Shown here piece by piece: positions 34,946-48,772 of a stretch of DNA of 64,000 bases. Each line of letters opens with the position of its first letter. Position 1 is the stretch's first letter. The stretch comes from Loxodes magnus (Eukaryota; Ciliophora; Karyorelictea; Loxodida; Loxodidae). The stretch is taken from the NCBI GenBank assembly GCA_946699065.1, contig CAMPDV010000845.1:62001-126000 (forward strand), read 5' to 3'. Both the position numbers and the translations under genes were made by a program. The notes under the pieces are model-generated. The model ran no database searches. It worked only from the letters and a program-made list of their open reading frames with translations, and had not been told where the DNA came from.

Positions 34946-37900
34946 TTAAATTTAAATTTAACAAAAAAATTTGTGGTACCTTCAATTTTCAGAATATGTT
35001 CTTCCAATTGAAGGTATTATATTGTTTTTAAATGTTATTGTATATCAAGTTTATTGCTCTTCAGAACTAATTTTCTAGTTTAGGTTTTTTTTTTCTTCTA
35101 AGTATTTCCTTTCTTGTTCATTTTCAAGCTAACTTTCATTTTTTTCTATTTTCTGTTGTCAATCTTCTTCTTCTTCATCTTCGCTATCGTTTTCCTCTTC
35201 GTTCCAATCTTCTTCTTCCTCATCATTTTACATCTAATTTTGTTGGACATCTTATTCTTTGTTTTCTTGTTTTTATTATTCTTCATTCTCTTCATTAAAA
35301 TTTTCTATTCTTAGATTTGCTTCTTTTTATTATTTCTCGTATTGCTCTTCTTCTTTCTCTTGTTATAGAATTTCTCGACTCCTTTTAATAAACATTTGAA
35401 TGAATATTTTTATTTATTCATCCACCATTTCTATTTTTTTCTTAGGAAAAGAGTTTATATATAGTTAATCGTAACTTATTAGTTTCAAAATATCACATTA
35501 ACCAATTTTGGAGACCAATCATTCTCTTATATCAATGTAATATATACATTCCATTACATGTTGGAGAGTGTCATATTCTCCGCATATACAAAAAGGGTTT
35601 TCAATAATATAATTTCGATCTTTCAGAGTCTTTCGAAATGCGTAAGACTGGCTTCTAATCTTATAGATACAAATTATTTCTTTCAAATATTTTTTGTTTA
35701 ATTTCGTGTATGTTATTTTGGGGAATTATCTTAGGTTTTAAAATTGTTCTGTATATATTTATGCAGTAGGCATTCTGCTGAATCTTGAAAGAGCTAATTC
35801 AAAATATGTCTTTTATATTTATGTCTGCACATATTTACTGAATTAAATTAAGTTGTTATTGTGCTCTTTATTATCAATTTCTATTTTATAAAATGAGGCC
35901 AGTTTCTAAACTTCATCATAATATTGATATCCCTCTTTATAATTATTCTCAAACAATATTCCAATAGATGATTAAGGTTGATTTTAGCTTTCATTTCTAA
36001 TCTTAAAGAAAAACCTGAAATACTTAAGAGCCATCATGTGTTTGAATGGCATCCAATTGAGGTCTACAAAGCATGATTCATTAAACGTATTTCCTGCTGA
36101 TTAGAAGGCTTTTCTGGCTATTAATCTCATGCTCTTTTCAATTTTGTTCAAGATTCCATTTATTCCATACTGCACAGTCCAAGGTATTAAGTCCCCACCG
36201 TATTCTGCTTTAGGAAGCGTGAACAGTCTACAAAGCATTTTGAAATTTCAAGGTGTTACGTTTCTATATCTTGATAATGCAAATACTGCCTTTTTAATTG
36301 CTGAAAGATAGTTTGCAGCAACGTATTTGCAATGGTTAATTAGATTCTTCTTTTGGTGAAGGATCACCCCTAAATATGTGACTTGCTGTTTCTAAATTAT
36401 TGCTTGGTCTCCTATTTTTAAGTCTATTTTTGTTTCTTTGCTTTTCTTTTTTAAAAACTATAACGTTTCGCATTTGGAGACATTTATTTTAAGAAATGTC
36501 TAATTGAAAATGGAGTTTGCTTCATTAATAAGTGACTACATATTTTTTTATGAGTTCGATAATAGTATTAAATCGTCAGCTCAACCTCTACAAGTGAACC
36601 TATTCTTAAAATTAGCACATCTGAATCCTAATATTTCTCCTTTGTTTTCTATATGTCTAATGACAATGTCATAGTATAATAATGCAAGCACAGGTCCATG
36701 CGAACTTCCTTACATCACTCCATTGCTAAATTTCAATTTCTTAGAATTTGTTCCGTCTATAATAAAGGAAGTAGTTAAGTTATTATAAAATGATTCTAAA
36801 GCCAAGATGAGACCTAGTGGTAATTTGACTCTTCTTAGTTATTTAAAAAGAATTCTTCTTTCAATAGAATCAAACATTTTCTCTACGTCAATTAAAGTTG
36901 CAATCAGTTTAGTTTTTCCTTTCGCTTGTTTTCGATAAAGATCTATGATTTATTGGATCACTCATATTTATTAGGTGGTTTATTTGTTCTTCATAAACCC
37001 CATTTAGCTTGAGTGGATTAACTGTCTTTCATAAATTATTGAGTAGAGTCTCTTCGTAAGGGCCTTATCATATAATTTCAAAATAGTATTGATAAGGGAA
37101 ATAGGGCGTCAGTTTTTTCAATCGTCTTTACTTCCTTTTTTGAAAATGGGGATTATGATAGAAGTATTAAGCTCTTCAGGAATCCTTCCAATTCTAAGCA
37201 TGTTATTTATAAAAGAATGAAGCATCAACGCTAGATAATATCCTGCATATTTTAGCAGTTCTCCTTTTATTCCATCTGGCCCTGCTGCTTTACCATTAGG
37301 AATTAGACTTATAAGTTAGATAATATCTTCTATTGTAAAAGGATCGAAATTTTATAAGTAAGAAAAGGGTTAATTTTGAATTTCTATGTTATTTTCATAA
37401 ATTGCATCTATTTTCTAGTTACTTAGTTCAATCTATTGGTTAGTTAAATTCGAATGCTTGCTAAATACCTAATTTTCCCATGCTTCTACAAATTAGTCCT
37501 TCAATTCCTTATTAAAGTTCATCAAATTTCTTTGTCTAGGGTTAAGTATTTTCTTTGCTTAAGAAAACATATCTTTTGTGGTTTCATTGAGGAGTAGGAA
37601 TCTGTTTTTGGCCTTTTGTTTTTTAAATTTTCATAAATTATGCTAAAAGCTTTTTCATAATGTGTTCGCTCTTTAGTGAAGATCAATGATTTCTTAGTTA
37701 TTCCTCCCTATATATGCTAAAGTTTCTTTGTACAATTAATTTGCTCTCTTTGCTTCGATATATTTTTATGTGAGGTCCTTAGGAAGTCTATTATACTTCG
37801 GGTCTGGGATAAATGAGCCTAAAACTTAATCTGCATTGTTCTAAATGCAGTCTCTAATATAAGTGTATTAATCTTCTAAGTTATCTCTATCAATTAGGAA

Positions 37901-40900
37901 GAATACTTCTACTTAATCTTTGAATGAATTCTAATAGATAAATCTATCAATAGGATCCTATAGTCTACTTATTTTGTACTTTCTCACTTTTATTTTTTCA
38001 GTTTGAAGATGAGTATGGTATACAAATTCAACTGTGAATGGAATATGATCTGAAAATAAGCTATAATTATGAACCTGAAAATTTCTAAATTAATTCATAT
38101 TCAAGTGATTACTGATGACAATATAATCGTTGCAATACATATTTTTATTCCCTTTATGTAAACATGTGTTCATATTTGCATCGTTTATTATTTCTAAATC
38201 GTTTTAGAGAATGAATTCTTAGAATCTATTTGTATTGTCATAGTTGTTAATAGGGTTATCCCCAAAGCCTTATAGTAGTGCGTTAAAATCTCCTAATAAT
38301 ATATGTGAGTTGTCAGGAAAAGAATTAAGGAATACATTTATATATTCATATGCTTCGTCTTTTATATTTTCACTCTTGCTGTTATCTGGCATGTAACAAG
38401 ATGTTATGAATATATTATCTAGTTTGATTGTAACGAACCTCTCTTGAGCTAATTGTTATATGCTATTCTATTCCGTGCTATTAAGTTAATCTCTAACAAT
38501 TAAGCAAACTCCTCCTCCTTTTCCTGAGTTCTTGAAATAGGTCCTATATCCATTAATAAGTATTGGAGGATAGTCTTATTTTTATCACGTTTCATTAATT
38601 GAGAAAATGTCTAAGTCATTATTTCGTATAAATTCTTCCACGTTTAATTGCTTGCTTCCAATTCCATTTATGTTAATATGTCCAAGCTTTATTATGCCTA
38701 TCTCTCTTTGCTTATCGATAGGCATCTTTATTTCTTAATTCTCAAATTCTTGTTTGCATTAATACGGTTATTCTACATTGTTCTCTACACCTCCTTTGAG
38801 TCTTAGTTATTTTTAAAGGACAATATAGTTAATTCTAAAATCAGTTTATAGCAGCGTTTTAACTATATAATTTCCGTTTTTTATAAATCGATGAATTTCT
38901 TATGATGAAGTCAAAACTCCTCCTTTTATTCCTGGTTCATAAATACAGAGAATCTTCTCATTTTGATGAATTTATATGTTAAGCAATTTGGGGCAATTTT
39001 TGATATATTACCTGTAACTTATTATAATGAATAATGTCAATGAATCGTACTTTTCACTCAATTTATTATCGATTTTTATATCTATTTCATTTCCATCACA
39101 CGTAGCATGGCTTAGTTTGCAAGATAAAGTTATAAATCTATTGCCTACTAAAGTGAAAAGATTCTAATTTCATCATTTATTGGACCTTATAAATTGAATT
39201 AGTTAGGCGTCTTTAAATTCGTATTTATTTAAAATCTCTTCAATATTTATTTCATTAAACCCAAATTTTGACTATTTTAAGTTTAAAGTGTCTTGGTTAA
39301 ATTTGGCATCTCTTCAACTTCTCTTTCCAAATTTTGTTTGGCTATCCCAATTCATCACATATGATGTCTAGATATTTGAATTTTCTAAAATTTCAATCTG
39401 CTAATCTTCTTAAATTTAATCACTTAAAAATGTTTATGTTGAAGCATTTCATTTTATTTCTTTCAAGTAAGATTGAGTTTTAACATCTTATTATTTTCTC
39501 TATATTTCTGAAATTTATGCATAGACATTTAGCTTCAATTCTACTTGATGCTCATAATCCTGCATGAGTTAAACATATAATCCGTTTAATTCATTATATT
39601 ACTCTTACAGTTTTCCATTATTCTATTTTGTGATTTATAGTTCTTGTTAAGAAGCAACTAGCTAATGATTGGTAACTACTGTTATTGTTCCTTCATCCTT
39701 AGCATTGATAGAATTTTAAGTCTAAATAACCTAATTCTTTAACTCCATGATTCTTGTCTAACTATAATTGCTTATTAATTTCCCTTTTTTTGTTCATGTT
39801 CAAGCATCTTTGCTATTAATTTTTAAACAGGTTTGTGTTTCCTTTTCTCAAAACTATTTTTATTAACACGAGACAAGCCTTTAGTAGACACTCTATATAT
39901 CTTAATTGATAAATTATTTGTTTAATTTATCATATAAATTCTACAACTTTGTATACTTCAATTCAACGAAGTCGCACTAGGTAGATTGATCTAAGAATAA
40001 TAAGTCTGTACCAGTAGTTAAATCTAAAGTCGATATAGTTGCTTGAGAAATTTAGTTGCTGAATTGAATTTCAATTTATGTTTATTCATTCTATGCCTGA
40101 GGAGTGATTGTTTATGTAAAAATGCTTTTGACTGATTTGGCATATTTATTTTTTTGAAAGCTCAGTTCCTATGATATTTAATAATTCTCATTTTGTAATA
40201 ATTAACACTAAGCCTGTTGTTACTAGCAATTGACTGTGAGTGAATGTACCTTTTAGTCGATCTGATCTATTTTGCTTAATAAATGAAAATTTTCACCTTT
40301 GAGATTTTAGTTAAGAGTTTCTACCTCCCTAAGATGTTATTATACTTCATTATGTCTCAAATTACATTTACTCAATTCAGCTTGAATGAATTAAATTTGA
40401 GTAACCAAGTTGTTTATAATATTTTGGGCTTCTTACTTGGAAGCAAGTATTGCCTCATCTTGTAGTTTAAATGATAGTGTCATGTTCATTAGCTCCTCAC
40501 TAAGCATAGCTTGTTTTACTATACTTTGCTATTAAGTCTAAGTGAGAAGTTAACTCTAAGTTTCCAATTCTTATATTTAAGTTAAAGAAAGATCAGTATT
40601 CGTTTATATTGATTATTATTTATTTGTAGCATTATTTACAAATTATTTGGACTAAAGCATTAACTATTTCTACTAATTATCAAACCTTAAGATTTAATTT
40701 TTATTCTAGATTTTCTTAATTTACTTTTGAGCTTTAAATAAATAATTTTGGTATTATTCTAAGTGTATTTTATATTGTGATTTAATGTTTAAAGTTTCTT
40801 TATTGTGTTACTCATATATATGTATTAGCTTTTCTTACAGAGAATTATTTTTAGTTATGAGTTTTTAAATTCGAAATTTAAGATTTTTGCTTTCATTTAT

Positions 40901-41577
40901 CCTTTAATTTTCAAAAGTATTTGCCTCTTCTATCTTGCTTTAAATTTTATATTTTAATTTTGCAATTTTTTCTTAAAGTTACGCATTTTAAATCTCAAGA
41001 TCAGTTAAATATGTAATATCAAACTTCTCTTAGTAATCAGTTTAAATGTCTATTGAAATCTGCTATTGACTTTTTATGTTATTTTGTGTATTGAATTGTT
41101 GAATTTTTATAGTCTCTTATTAATTTTGTATTTAAATTTAATTTTAGTTTTTAATTAAAGAAATATCTTAAATATCCTAAGTATCTAAAGTATCTTACTG
41201 TATATTGGATATTTTAGATACCATCGTAGAGGTTGAAGTAACAAGCTAGTCTTTTTACCTATAAGTATATTTCCTATATTTGAGATTAGTCTTCAATTAA
41301 TGTCCCCGTTTTAAAGAATTGCCAAGCTGTCTTAGTGGAATTCGAAGATATCTATTAATTTGGCATTAACTGCAGCTCTTTAGCAAATTTCTTAGTAATT
41401 TCATGATATTATCAACGGATTTAAGTTGCAGCGATTCCATGTCTATTTCATAAAAGTAGTTGAGCATCTGCCTATACTCATCGTTTTAGAAAGCAGCTTC
41501 TTTATTTTTAGATAAAGAAGAGTCGCTAAGAAAGAAATTTTGCGAATTTTAGTACATGTCCATTTTTTTTTTTTTTT
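34946..41577 (-). mobile_element. Whole-looking LINE (non-LTR retrotransposon), 6.6 kb
   Basis: Bounded by perfect 16-bp target duplications and absent from the equivalent site in unit 2. On the minus strand it begins with 14 A residues directly before the ATG and ends with a 99-bp AT-rich 3' UTR without a poly(A) tail. It contains one ORF of 2173 codons. The decayed LINE at 1245-4505 belongs to the same family. Insertion after the 28.8-kb duplication, full length, intact frame and perfect duplications all indicate recent activity. If the ORF is expressed, it may also be the source of machinery for the zinc-knuckle and SINE-like inserts. Confidence 0.93.
35045..41563 (-). CDS. LINE polyprotein: coiled coil, endonuclease, reverse transcriptase, zinc finger
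   Basis: ATG at 41563 (MDMYQNSQNFFLSDSS), TGA at 35045-35047, 2172 residues; I checked the frame at ten points along it. Residues about 1-700 are Q/N/K-rich coiled coil. An uncharacterised globular part around 740-900 contains KFGFNEINIEEILNKYEF. An AP endonuclease follows at about 950-1170 (HININGIG; NETW; GDFNAL). The reverse transcriptase spans about 1480-1750 with DWKNWRPISL, LIDVEKMFDSI (motif A), GVMQGSSHGPVLALLYYD (motif B) and GWADDL (motif C, Asp pair at 36572-36577). A C-terminal CxCGEYDTLQHVMEC zinc finger lies near 1995, then an E/Q-rich acidic tail. Trp codons at NETW (38585), both in DWKNW (37118, 37109) and before ADD (36581) are TGA. Coiled coil and enzymes in a single frame is unusual, since most LINEs use two ORFs. 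Confidence 0.88.
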
Positions 41578-41593
41578 ACATTTTTAAGTATAT
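41578..41593. repeat. LINE target-site duplication, right (16 bp)
   Basis: Exact partner of 34930-34945. Confidence 0.95.
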
Positions 41594-42050
41594 ATAGTAG
41601 TTAATTAAATGATTAAAGAAATAATATATTCTAAATTTGAAAATGTTGATTTGATGATAGTAGTTATTACTTAATTAGTATTTAGATATAGGTATAGCTT
41701 AATGATAATTTGATTATAGTTTTGGTTTGATTTGATTAGATTAGATAAATAATATAATCTAAGTAGTACTTATATAATTTGAATATAAGAAGGTATTTAA
41801 AAATAGTTTTTTGACTGTGTTGAATATGTTTTGGTATATTATAACCTGTATGTTTATATCTTAATAATGATTTTATTTGAATAATAGATTTTTAAAAATG
41901 CTTAGATAAAATTTGATTCCTTACTTATTTCACACGCTTTAAATATTTTAATAAGTTTAACATATTTAACTAATTATAGATCTTTAAACTACTTCTTTAC
42001 ATATAAAACTATATTTATTATTAATAATATAGATATTATTATTATGTTTA
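41594..42050. other. 3' flank of RING-Kelch gene 2
   Basis: Homologous to 20970-21416 and to the last 100 bases of the window. No gene seen. Confidence 0.6.
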
Positions 42051-43445
42051 TCAGTTATTACTTCTAATACTTCTATAACTCAATTTTTCTAAATCAATCC
42101 TCATTATTGAAACTCTTCTCTATTCTATAGCAAAAACATATCCATAGTTATTTCTTATTTTCATCTCCGTTAAAGCTACAACATCTTTAAAAATTTAACT
42201 TTATTGCCATTACTCTTTGTTTTTTTTATATATTCTTCTTGAATGCTCTTTAGTAGAATAATTTTTACCACCTCCAAATATGACAAAAGGCTCTAAACAA
42301 ACTATGGGCCTTGCAACAGCTTCAGGAAGACTCAAATTTTACTTATTTCATCTATCATTCTATATGTTATACTTTCATATATCTTTTAAAGTTTAACTTT
42401 TCTAATTTCCACCTCCAAAAGAATAAATATTTTATTCATCTCTATCTACTACTAAAGTTTAAAAAGCTATTCTAAATGGAAACTAGGAGCAGTTTTATCA
42501 TTTACTTTAGTTTCCTATCTTTAACTTTTCTACTGATTATAATATTTGATTATTATTAGTAAATCCTCCAACCACATAAAGATAATTTTAAGCAGCTGCT
42601 ATTCCAAAGTAACCTCTTCCCTCATTTAGTTCACTAAGTTTTATATTATTACCTTCATAATCGAACTACCAAGTTTCTTTTATTTCTTTCTTTTAATTTA
42701 AGTTATATCCTCCAATTAAATATAACTTATTTTAATATTCTATACTATTATTGTCTAAAGGAATTATAATTTAAACTTAGACTTATCGTTATTACTCTGT
42801 TTAAATATTAAATAAACTTAATCTTTAAATTGTTCAATCAAAAAAATGAATATAGTTAGATTATATAAAGTGTTAGCTTAGTTTATGTTAATTAGTCTAA
42901 ATCTTATTTGGTTACTTAGTATTGTATTATAGTTTTTATCTTATTAGATTGTAAGTTAATTTAGAGTTTAGTATTGTAGGTGGTTATGAGTTATATTAGA
43001 GTATAGTTGGTTTTAGTGATTAGTAGAATTAGATAATATTTGAGTGTTATTTTTGGTAGATAAATGTTGGTTAATGATTGATGATGATATTAGTTAGTGG
43101 TATTATGAGAGTATTACTAATGTTTGATTATTTGGTTGTAATGGTTTTAGATTTTTCCATAATTTACCTCCTTATCTCTTTTAATTTCTATCTAGCATCT
43201 TAAATCTTTTATATGTATTATTAGTTTTAAAATATCACTCTTATTAAATCACTTTCTTAAGGTAAATCATCAAATCTAAAATGGAATCCTTTTTAACAAA
43301 TAGGACATTACATTATGCCTTATAATCAGTACTGAGTATTCAAACACAAACCACAGTAAATATGTCCACAAGGTAAGACAGTTGGAAGAGCATTAGTTAA
43401 GTTGTAATCTTCTAAGCAGATTAAGCATTTTGGTAACGCTTACAT
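42051..43445 (-). CDS. RING-Kelch protein, paralogue 2
   Basis: Same length as paralogue 1 (464 residues) and open throughout. The RING and linker half is almost identical to paralogues 1 and 3; the Kelch half has many substitutions. Trp codons swap relative to paralogue 1: 413 (42207) and 259 (42669) are TGG here and TGA there, while 366 (42348) is TGA here and TGG there. The C-terminus ends RSIRSNN-stop. It lies just upstream (on the + coordinate, right side) of the whole LINE, which inserted 460 bp beyond the gene's 3' end. Role as for paralogue 1: probable E3 ligase with Kelch substrate receptor. Confidence 0.92.
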
Positions 43446-43675
43446 TTTTATTATTATTTAGACTACAAAAGCTATAAAGCTAATTTATAACAGTTACCAT
43501 CATAAATACAGTCAATAATATCTAAAACTACATTATTACTTTATTTATTATAAAATTAGATATTTTTGCATACTCATTTATAATTAAAATATAATTAGAT
43601 TATTATGCAAATCATATTACTATCTAAATTAGTTTACATATATTATACTTCTTAATCTTAAAAATAATACAACTA

Positions 43676-44900
43676 TCAAATTTATTTAAAATTATCATTT
43701 ATCTTTGATATAACATAATCACAGTTATATTAAATGAAGTCATCTCTATTCAGTTAATCACAAATCAAGTTTATAGAAGTTTTTATCTTCAAAAGTTTTA
43801 AATCAATTTCTTCTGATTTCTCTGTGTCGTTAATTCTTATAACTTGCTTTTCTCTTCCTCTTTTTAGTGATTGAAAATAAACTGCATATCATTTCTCAAA
43901 TAGTCTCAGTGCTTCTATAATCTTGTAGCTTCTAAATATGATTACATTTTTTTAATAAAGACTTCCGCGTATATAATTTAAATTTGGAGTCTTCAGTATT
44001 AGTGCTTCTTCTATTCCTAGACTTGGTTACTAGCATGTATGCAGTATCCTTATTCGAAGCCAAATTGAATTATCCGGTATACCATCGATAGAGGCTTGAC
44101 GACAGGCAATAAATAGCGATGGGTTTCCCTGAATGCAGGTATCCAAACATCAACTGCCTATCCCCGGTAATGGGTAGTACTTAAAGGCCGTATATTAGGA
44201 GTTATGGCTGAGTAAGGTGTGAAGCTTCCGAGCAGAATAGATAAAATATATGAGTTTAAAAAATAAATAAAGTCTCCTATTTAGCGTGCAATAAATATTA
44301 AAAAGGTTGTAAATTAATTTTCTGCTGGTAAGTCTTACTTTAATTAAAATCTATAGCAATTTCTTATCTTGTGACCATATTTTTTGCAATACAACGTTTA
44401 ATTTTCTTTTTTAATATATGAAGCCTAAGTAAGAATTGCTTTTTCCCTCTTGACTCTTGATCAGTTCGTAAATTGGAGGATTCCAAGTGATTAATTCTCT
44501 GATCCAAATTTGGTCTTAAACTGGTTTGGATTTCATTAGATCTATTAGTTAATTTCTTATCTTAGGTTGCATTTATTGATAAGTCTATTGAACATAAGTG
44601 ATAAAGTAATTGATTGACTTAAAATAATCTGATTAGGTTCTAATAATGGAATTAAAGCATAATGACTTAAGTGTATTTTAAGTGTTTTCTTTGAAAAGAT
44701 ATAAATTTATAAATAATAGTATAATAACATAATTGACTATTGTCACAGTGCCTTTATTTTTCATTTATTAGTTTATAAAAAGTCTCAAGAATCATCCAAA
44801 AACTCATTGAAATAATTAATTTCTTCTCCAGATTAATATTTTTGAATTATATATCTATGGCTGCTAATTTATCCTTTATTTAACCTTGGTATTTTATTTA
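43676..44900 (-). mobile_element. Zinc-knuckle retroposon remnant with GC-richer C-terminal part
   Basis: A degenerate knuckle (LYCKKYGHKIRNC, about 44360-44395) follows a coiled-coil-like N-terminal region. In another frame a long open stretch ends at TGA 43676-43678 with a basic tail (FQSLKRGREKQVIRINDTEK) resembling the tail of the 23.0-kb element. Between 44020 and 44240 G+C rises sharply and one frame reads PLPGIGSWCLDTCIQGNPSL. That segment is not recognised and might be a separate insertion. It follows the upstream side of RING-Kelch gene 2, as the 23.0-kb element follows gene 1. Confidence 0.4.
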
Positions 44901-45753
44901 AATCTGATTCTTTTTCCAAACAATTGCTTGGTATTTGTTTTTTGATTGTCTACTATTTGCTAGAGTAATTAGTCTGCTTGGATAATTATTGGTTATATAA
45001 GTCACCTTAATACAATAAATGTAAGTTTTTTAAAGAAATAGTTTATTTTTGGCAATTGTATCTTAGAATTTTTTGATATGTGCTAAGGTTGTACAGAATA
45101 GATATTTTTTGAAATAAGTTGATGATCTAAATTTTGAATATTTGGTTAGTATTTAAGTTTGATTATTGAATCTACATTGGATGATTATAGGCTGATTGGT
45201 TATTGGTGATTGATTGAGATGATTAATATTGAATTGAATTTGAAGTTCTTTTAATTTCTTAATTAAATAGATGTGTAGAAGATTTTAAGCTAAATTCTGT
45301 GTTAAATGTTTGATTATAATTTTAGAGTTACTTAATTTTAATTAACTGCTGTTTATTTGCTTAATTAATTGCTAAATTGCATCCTATAGTTTTTTACCCT
45401 ATAAGTAACAAATCAAGCTTATAGTTAATTAGGAGCTTTTAGGTGAATTGCTAGGTGCCTATATACCATTATATTATTAATAAGATAAATTTCTTTAAAA
45501 ATAGATTAAAAGTGAACTAAAAGGGGAAATTATAATTAATCAAACTCAGCCATTTAGATTTCCTTGGATTCAAAAAATTCTATTATTTATTTGAGTAAAT
45601 TAGTATACTAAATCATCAAAACTAACTGCTATATCTATTTCTTATCAATCAAACATTATACAGCTACTACCTCAAAGCCCTTTTTTTAAAAACATTAACC
45701 TTTAAAAACTTTAAATCTTTCCCATTCCCTTATAGGGCCGTGATTGAAATGAC
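44901..45753. other. AT-rich spacer at the end of unit 1
   Basis: No gene recognised. The next repeat unit starts at 45754, 24 bp after a short GC patch (tagggccgtg). Confidence 0.45.
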
Positions 45754-48020
45754 ATATTATAGTATTTACTATTATATTCTGTTTGAATAATGGTAATAAA
45801 TAGCGTATTTAGTATATGATTTGATTGGTTTTAGTTACTAATAAAGACTAATTTAGATAACTTAAAGGATTTAAATATTATGCATTTTATTAATAATTTA
45901 TAATATATTTACTAAGTTATCAGCTTATAGTTTTAAACTTTATTTTAACTTTTGTAAATTTTCCTTATTAGCTAGTATTTCTTCAATACTATCATTATAA
46001 TGGATTTATAGAATTAATTATTATATTTAATTGATTAGTTATAGAATTCAAGTCACTTTTCTTTACTCAAAAGTATTTTCTCAATAACTTATAAAGTAAG
46101 AGTTAATCAAATAGGCTAATATAGCTAAATATTTTCTTAAGTTTAAAGAAATTATTTATGTTCTTACCTTTTAATTAGATATTAAATAGTAAGATAATTA
46201 CAGTTTAATGGTGAAAACATATCTGTTTGCTATTCAAATTACCTTTATTTATTTAGTCCATTAAAATGTTTAATTTTTCAATCCATTATCTCCTGTTTGT
46301 TATCTTATGTTAGTATACAATATTTTCTTTATCTCATTAAACTTATTTTTGATACTTTTTTAATTCATTTCTTAAACGTTTTCTTTCTTCTTTTTAAGTA
46401 TCAGCAACATATCCACAAGTTAATTTAACTTCTTATTTTTGCTATATCATTATCTAGCTTAACCAGCTTCAAAGAATATGTAGCTCATTGTGAAGCTTTT
46501 CCAATATTTTTCCAATTTTCAGTTTTTAGTAATATAACCTTCTTACTTATGATCTATATCTGCTATTTTAACAATTAATAGATATCATCTAGTATTCTTT
46601 CCTAAACAATTCTTATGCTAATTATGCTATTAGTCCCTTAAAAAATAGTCTTAAACTTTCTTTTGTAGTAATCTAGGTTGGATCTTATGCTGAATTATTG
46701 CATTATAGTTTTAATTAATTCTAATAGCTACTATCCTACTGGATTTAGTTTATTTGCTACAAATTATGTATATGTGCATTAAATCTCATACTATACTTAT
46801 AAACTTAAATTGCTTTTAATTAGGCTTTCATAGAAACCGATTCATTATTCCTCAAGTAGGCGCATATACATTAAGTAAGATTCATACAAATTACAACCCT
46901 TCCAGTATTTCATTTTATTCCATTTACTTCATACTCTCTCCATATCAATTCTTCTTTAATATATAAAGCCACTCCTTTACTAAGTCTAGTTCCTTCTTGA
47001 GTCACCATAATATATCTTTTTCAAGCATTAATTTACATAACTCTTCTTTGCTCGACCTCTTATATTATCAGTTCTTATGTTTAATTAATTTAAAATATTC
47101 AATTTTCTTGATCTTGATTGTTTGATTCTTTCTATTTAGTATCATCAATTTAGCTTAGTCTTTTTCAAAACCAAAATACTCTAATGTTTGTATTTATGTT
47201 CAGGTTTTATGTATGTTATCTTTTCTGATATTATTTCTTGTTTATTATTAAAAGTAATTGCATCAGTTATGGAAGTTAGTTAGTTACTTATTGAAGCTTA
47301 TTTTTTCAAAAGGTTCTGACAATTCCATTTTTCTCTCATGGTGTTAAATTTTGGCTTTTCTATATATCTAAGTAGCAGAAATCATTTTATCTCAGCATTT
47401 ATTCAGTTAAATAATTTTTTATATATCTTCAATTGTTGCCTATCTCGCATATAATTATTTAAGCAATTTTATACTTTAGGATCCAAATTTTTGCATGCTA
47501 CTCTTCTTTGTAATTTCTTTAGTTTTTCTATTTTTATTTATATATCTTTTATTTTAGTGTGTTATTTCTTGTTACATATTTACCACTTTTTTGATATTCC
47601 AATATAACTGATTATTAGCTTGATTTATTTTTTATCTTCTATATTACTTAGTACTGTGTCTAATTTCTTACAGTTTACATATCATCATATTGCTAATTGA
47701 TTTAACTTTACACGTAAATTTTTTTCTTCCAGTCAAGTAGGAATATTTTCTGAATAAGTGGTTCGAATATTTCTAGGTACATAGTTGTTCCTCCATTAAG
47801 TCCTATTTTTCCTTTTGTTGTAAGCAAAACTGTTTTTTTTATATTTCCAAAGGCTTTTAGCTATTTTTATGTTTGAGCAAGCAGTTATCTAAACCTAAAG
47901 AATATTTTATTAGTTCGTCATATTTTCCTTGCTTTTTTTCTCCATTCTAAAAACTTGATTTGGATGTTACTGAGTAGTTCTTAGTGGTTTATCATATTAA
48001 TCTCGAAAATTTATTATATA
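45754..48020 (-). mobile_element. Truncated LINE fragment, unit 2 copy of module 1
   Basis: Nearly identical to 16920-19180, including the endonuclease-like part; one visible difference is an extra stretch of about 10 bp near 47550. Inactive. Confidence 0.6.
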
Positions 48021-48758
48021 GAAAAATGGTCTCACCTATCTAGCAAAGCTCAAAATGATTACTTAATCGATCTGGAATTTCTCTTAAGTGAGAACCAAAA
48101 GCTATAATATTCGTTTCAAGAGCGACAGAGAAATATAATAGTCCTATAGGAAAGCATCACTGGAATTCACATCAATAGTAATTAGATCAAATAGCACTTA
48201 ACCTTATTCATTCGACTGAACAAATTAATTAGAGAATTTAAGCGACGGAAGCAAAATTAGAGTTTTTCCGATAATATAATCAACAAATTTGTGAAATGGA
48301 TTTCTTAGATCATGTAAAATCAAGGAAACGATCGGATGGACATAGAAGCAAAAGACCCATAGTAATTTATTATCAGGAAAAGAAAAATGCTGATACTGTA
48401 AAAAAATGGGACACAAGATAAGAGACTGTTGGTAGTTATTAAAAAAACAAGAATATAAAAGTCAAAAATAATGGTATAATTTAAACAAGTTGTGATGCAC
48501 GCAAGATGGCAGAATATTCAGAAAAAATGATTGTAAATCACTTAGAATGCTCCTAAATTCAAGCGGCTGAAGTAATTTCAACAAAAGTTGGTTAGGATTC
48601 GACACAGAAGAGATACTGAGAAAGAAAAGATGTAGATTGTCAAGAGATATGATAACGAAGATCGGAACAAATTTAAAGTAGAAGGTGAATTTATTAAGCT
48701 TAACAAAAAATTTGATTTGTGACAAAATAATAATGTTGAAGTTAAGATAATCTATTAT
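48021..48758 (+). mobile_element. Zinc-knuckle retroposon, unit 2 copy (decayed)
   Basis: Copy of 19181-19918, with the same CWYCKKMGHKIRDC knuckle near 48380. Confidence 0.5.
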
Positions 48759-48772
48759 ATTATCTTATCTTA

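Larger units (their letters stand above)
16920..45753. repeat. Tandem duplication, unit 1 (28.8 kb)
   Basis: Sequence from 16920 recurs from 45754 in the same orientation and order, through to the window end. Large stretches differ by only scattered single bases. Unit 1 is longer than unit 2 would be, because it alone carries the 6.6-kb LINE at 34946-41577. Within the unit a smaller module (truncated LINE plus RING-Kelch gene) occurs twice, at about 16.9-22.9 and 33.0-43.5 kb. Confidence 0.95.

Noticed and set aside
35114-35314. Plus-strand Phe/Leu-rich small membrane protein
   Set aside because: It is the complement of the acidic E/Q-rich tail of the LINE ORF on the minus strand.
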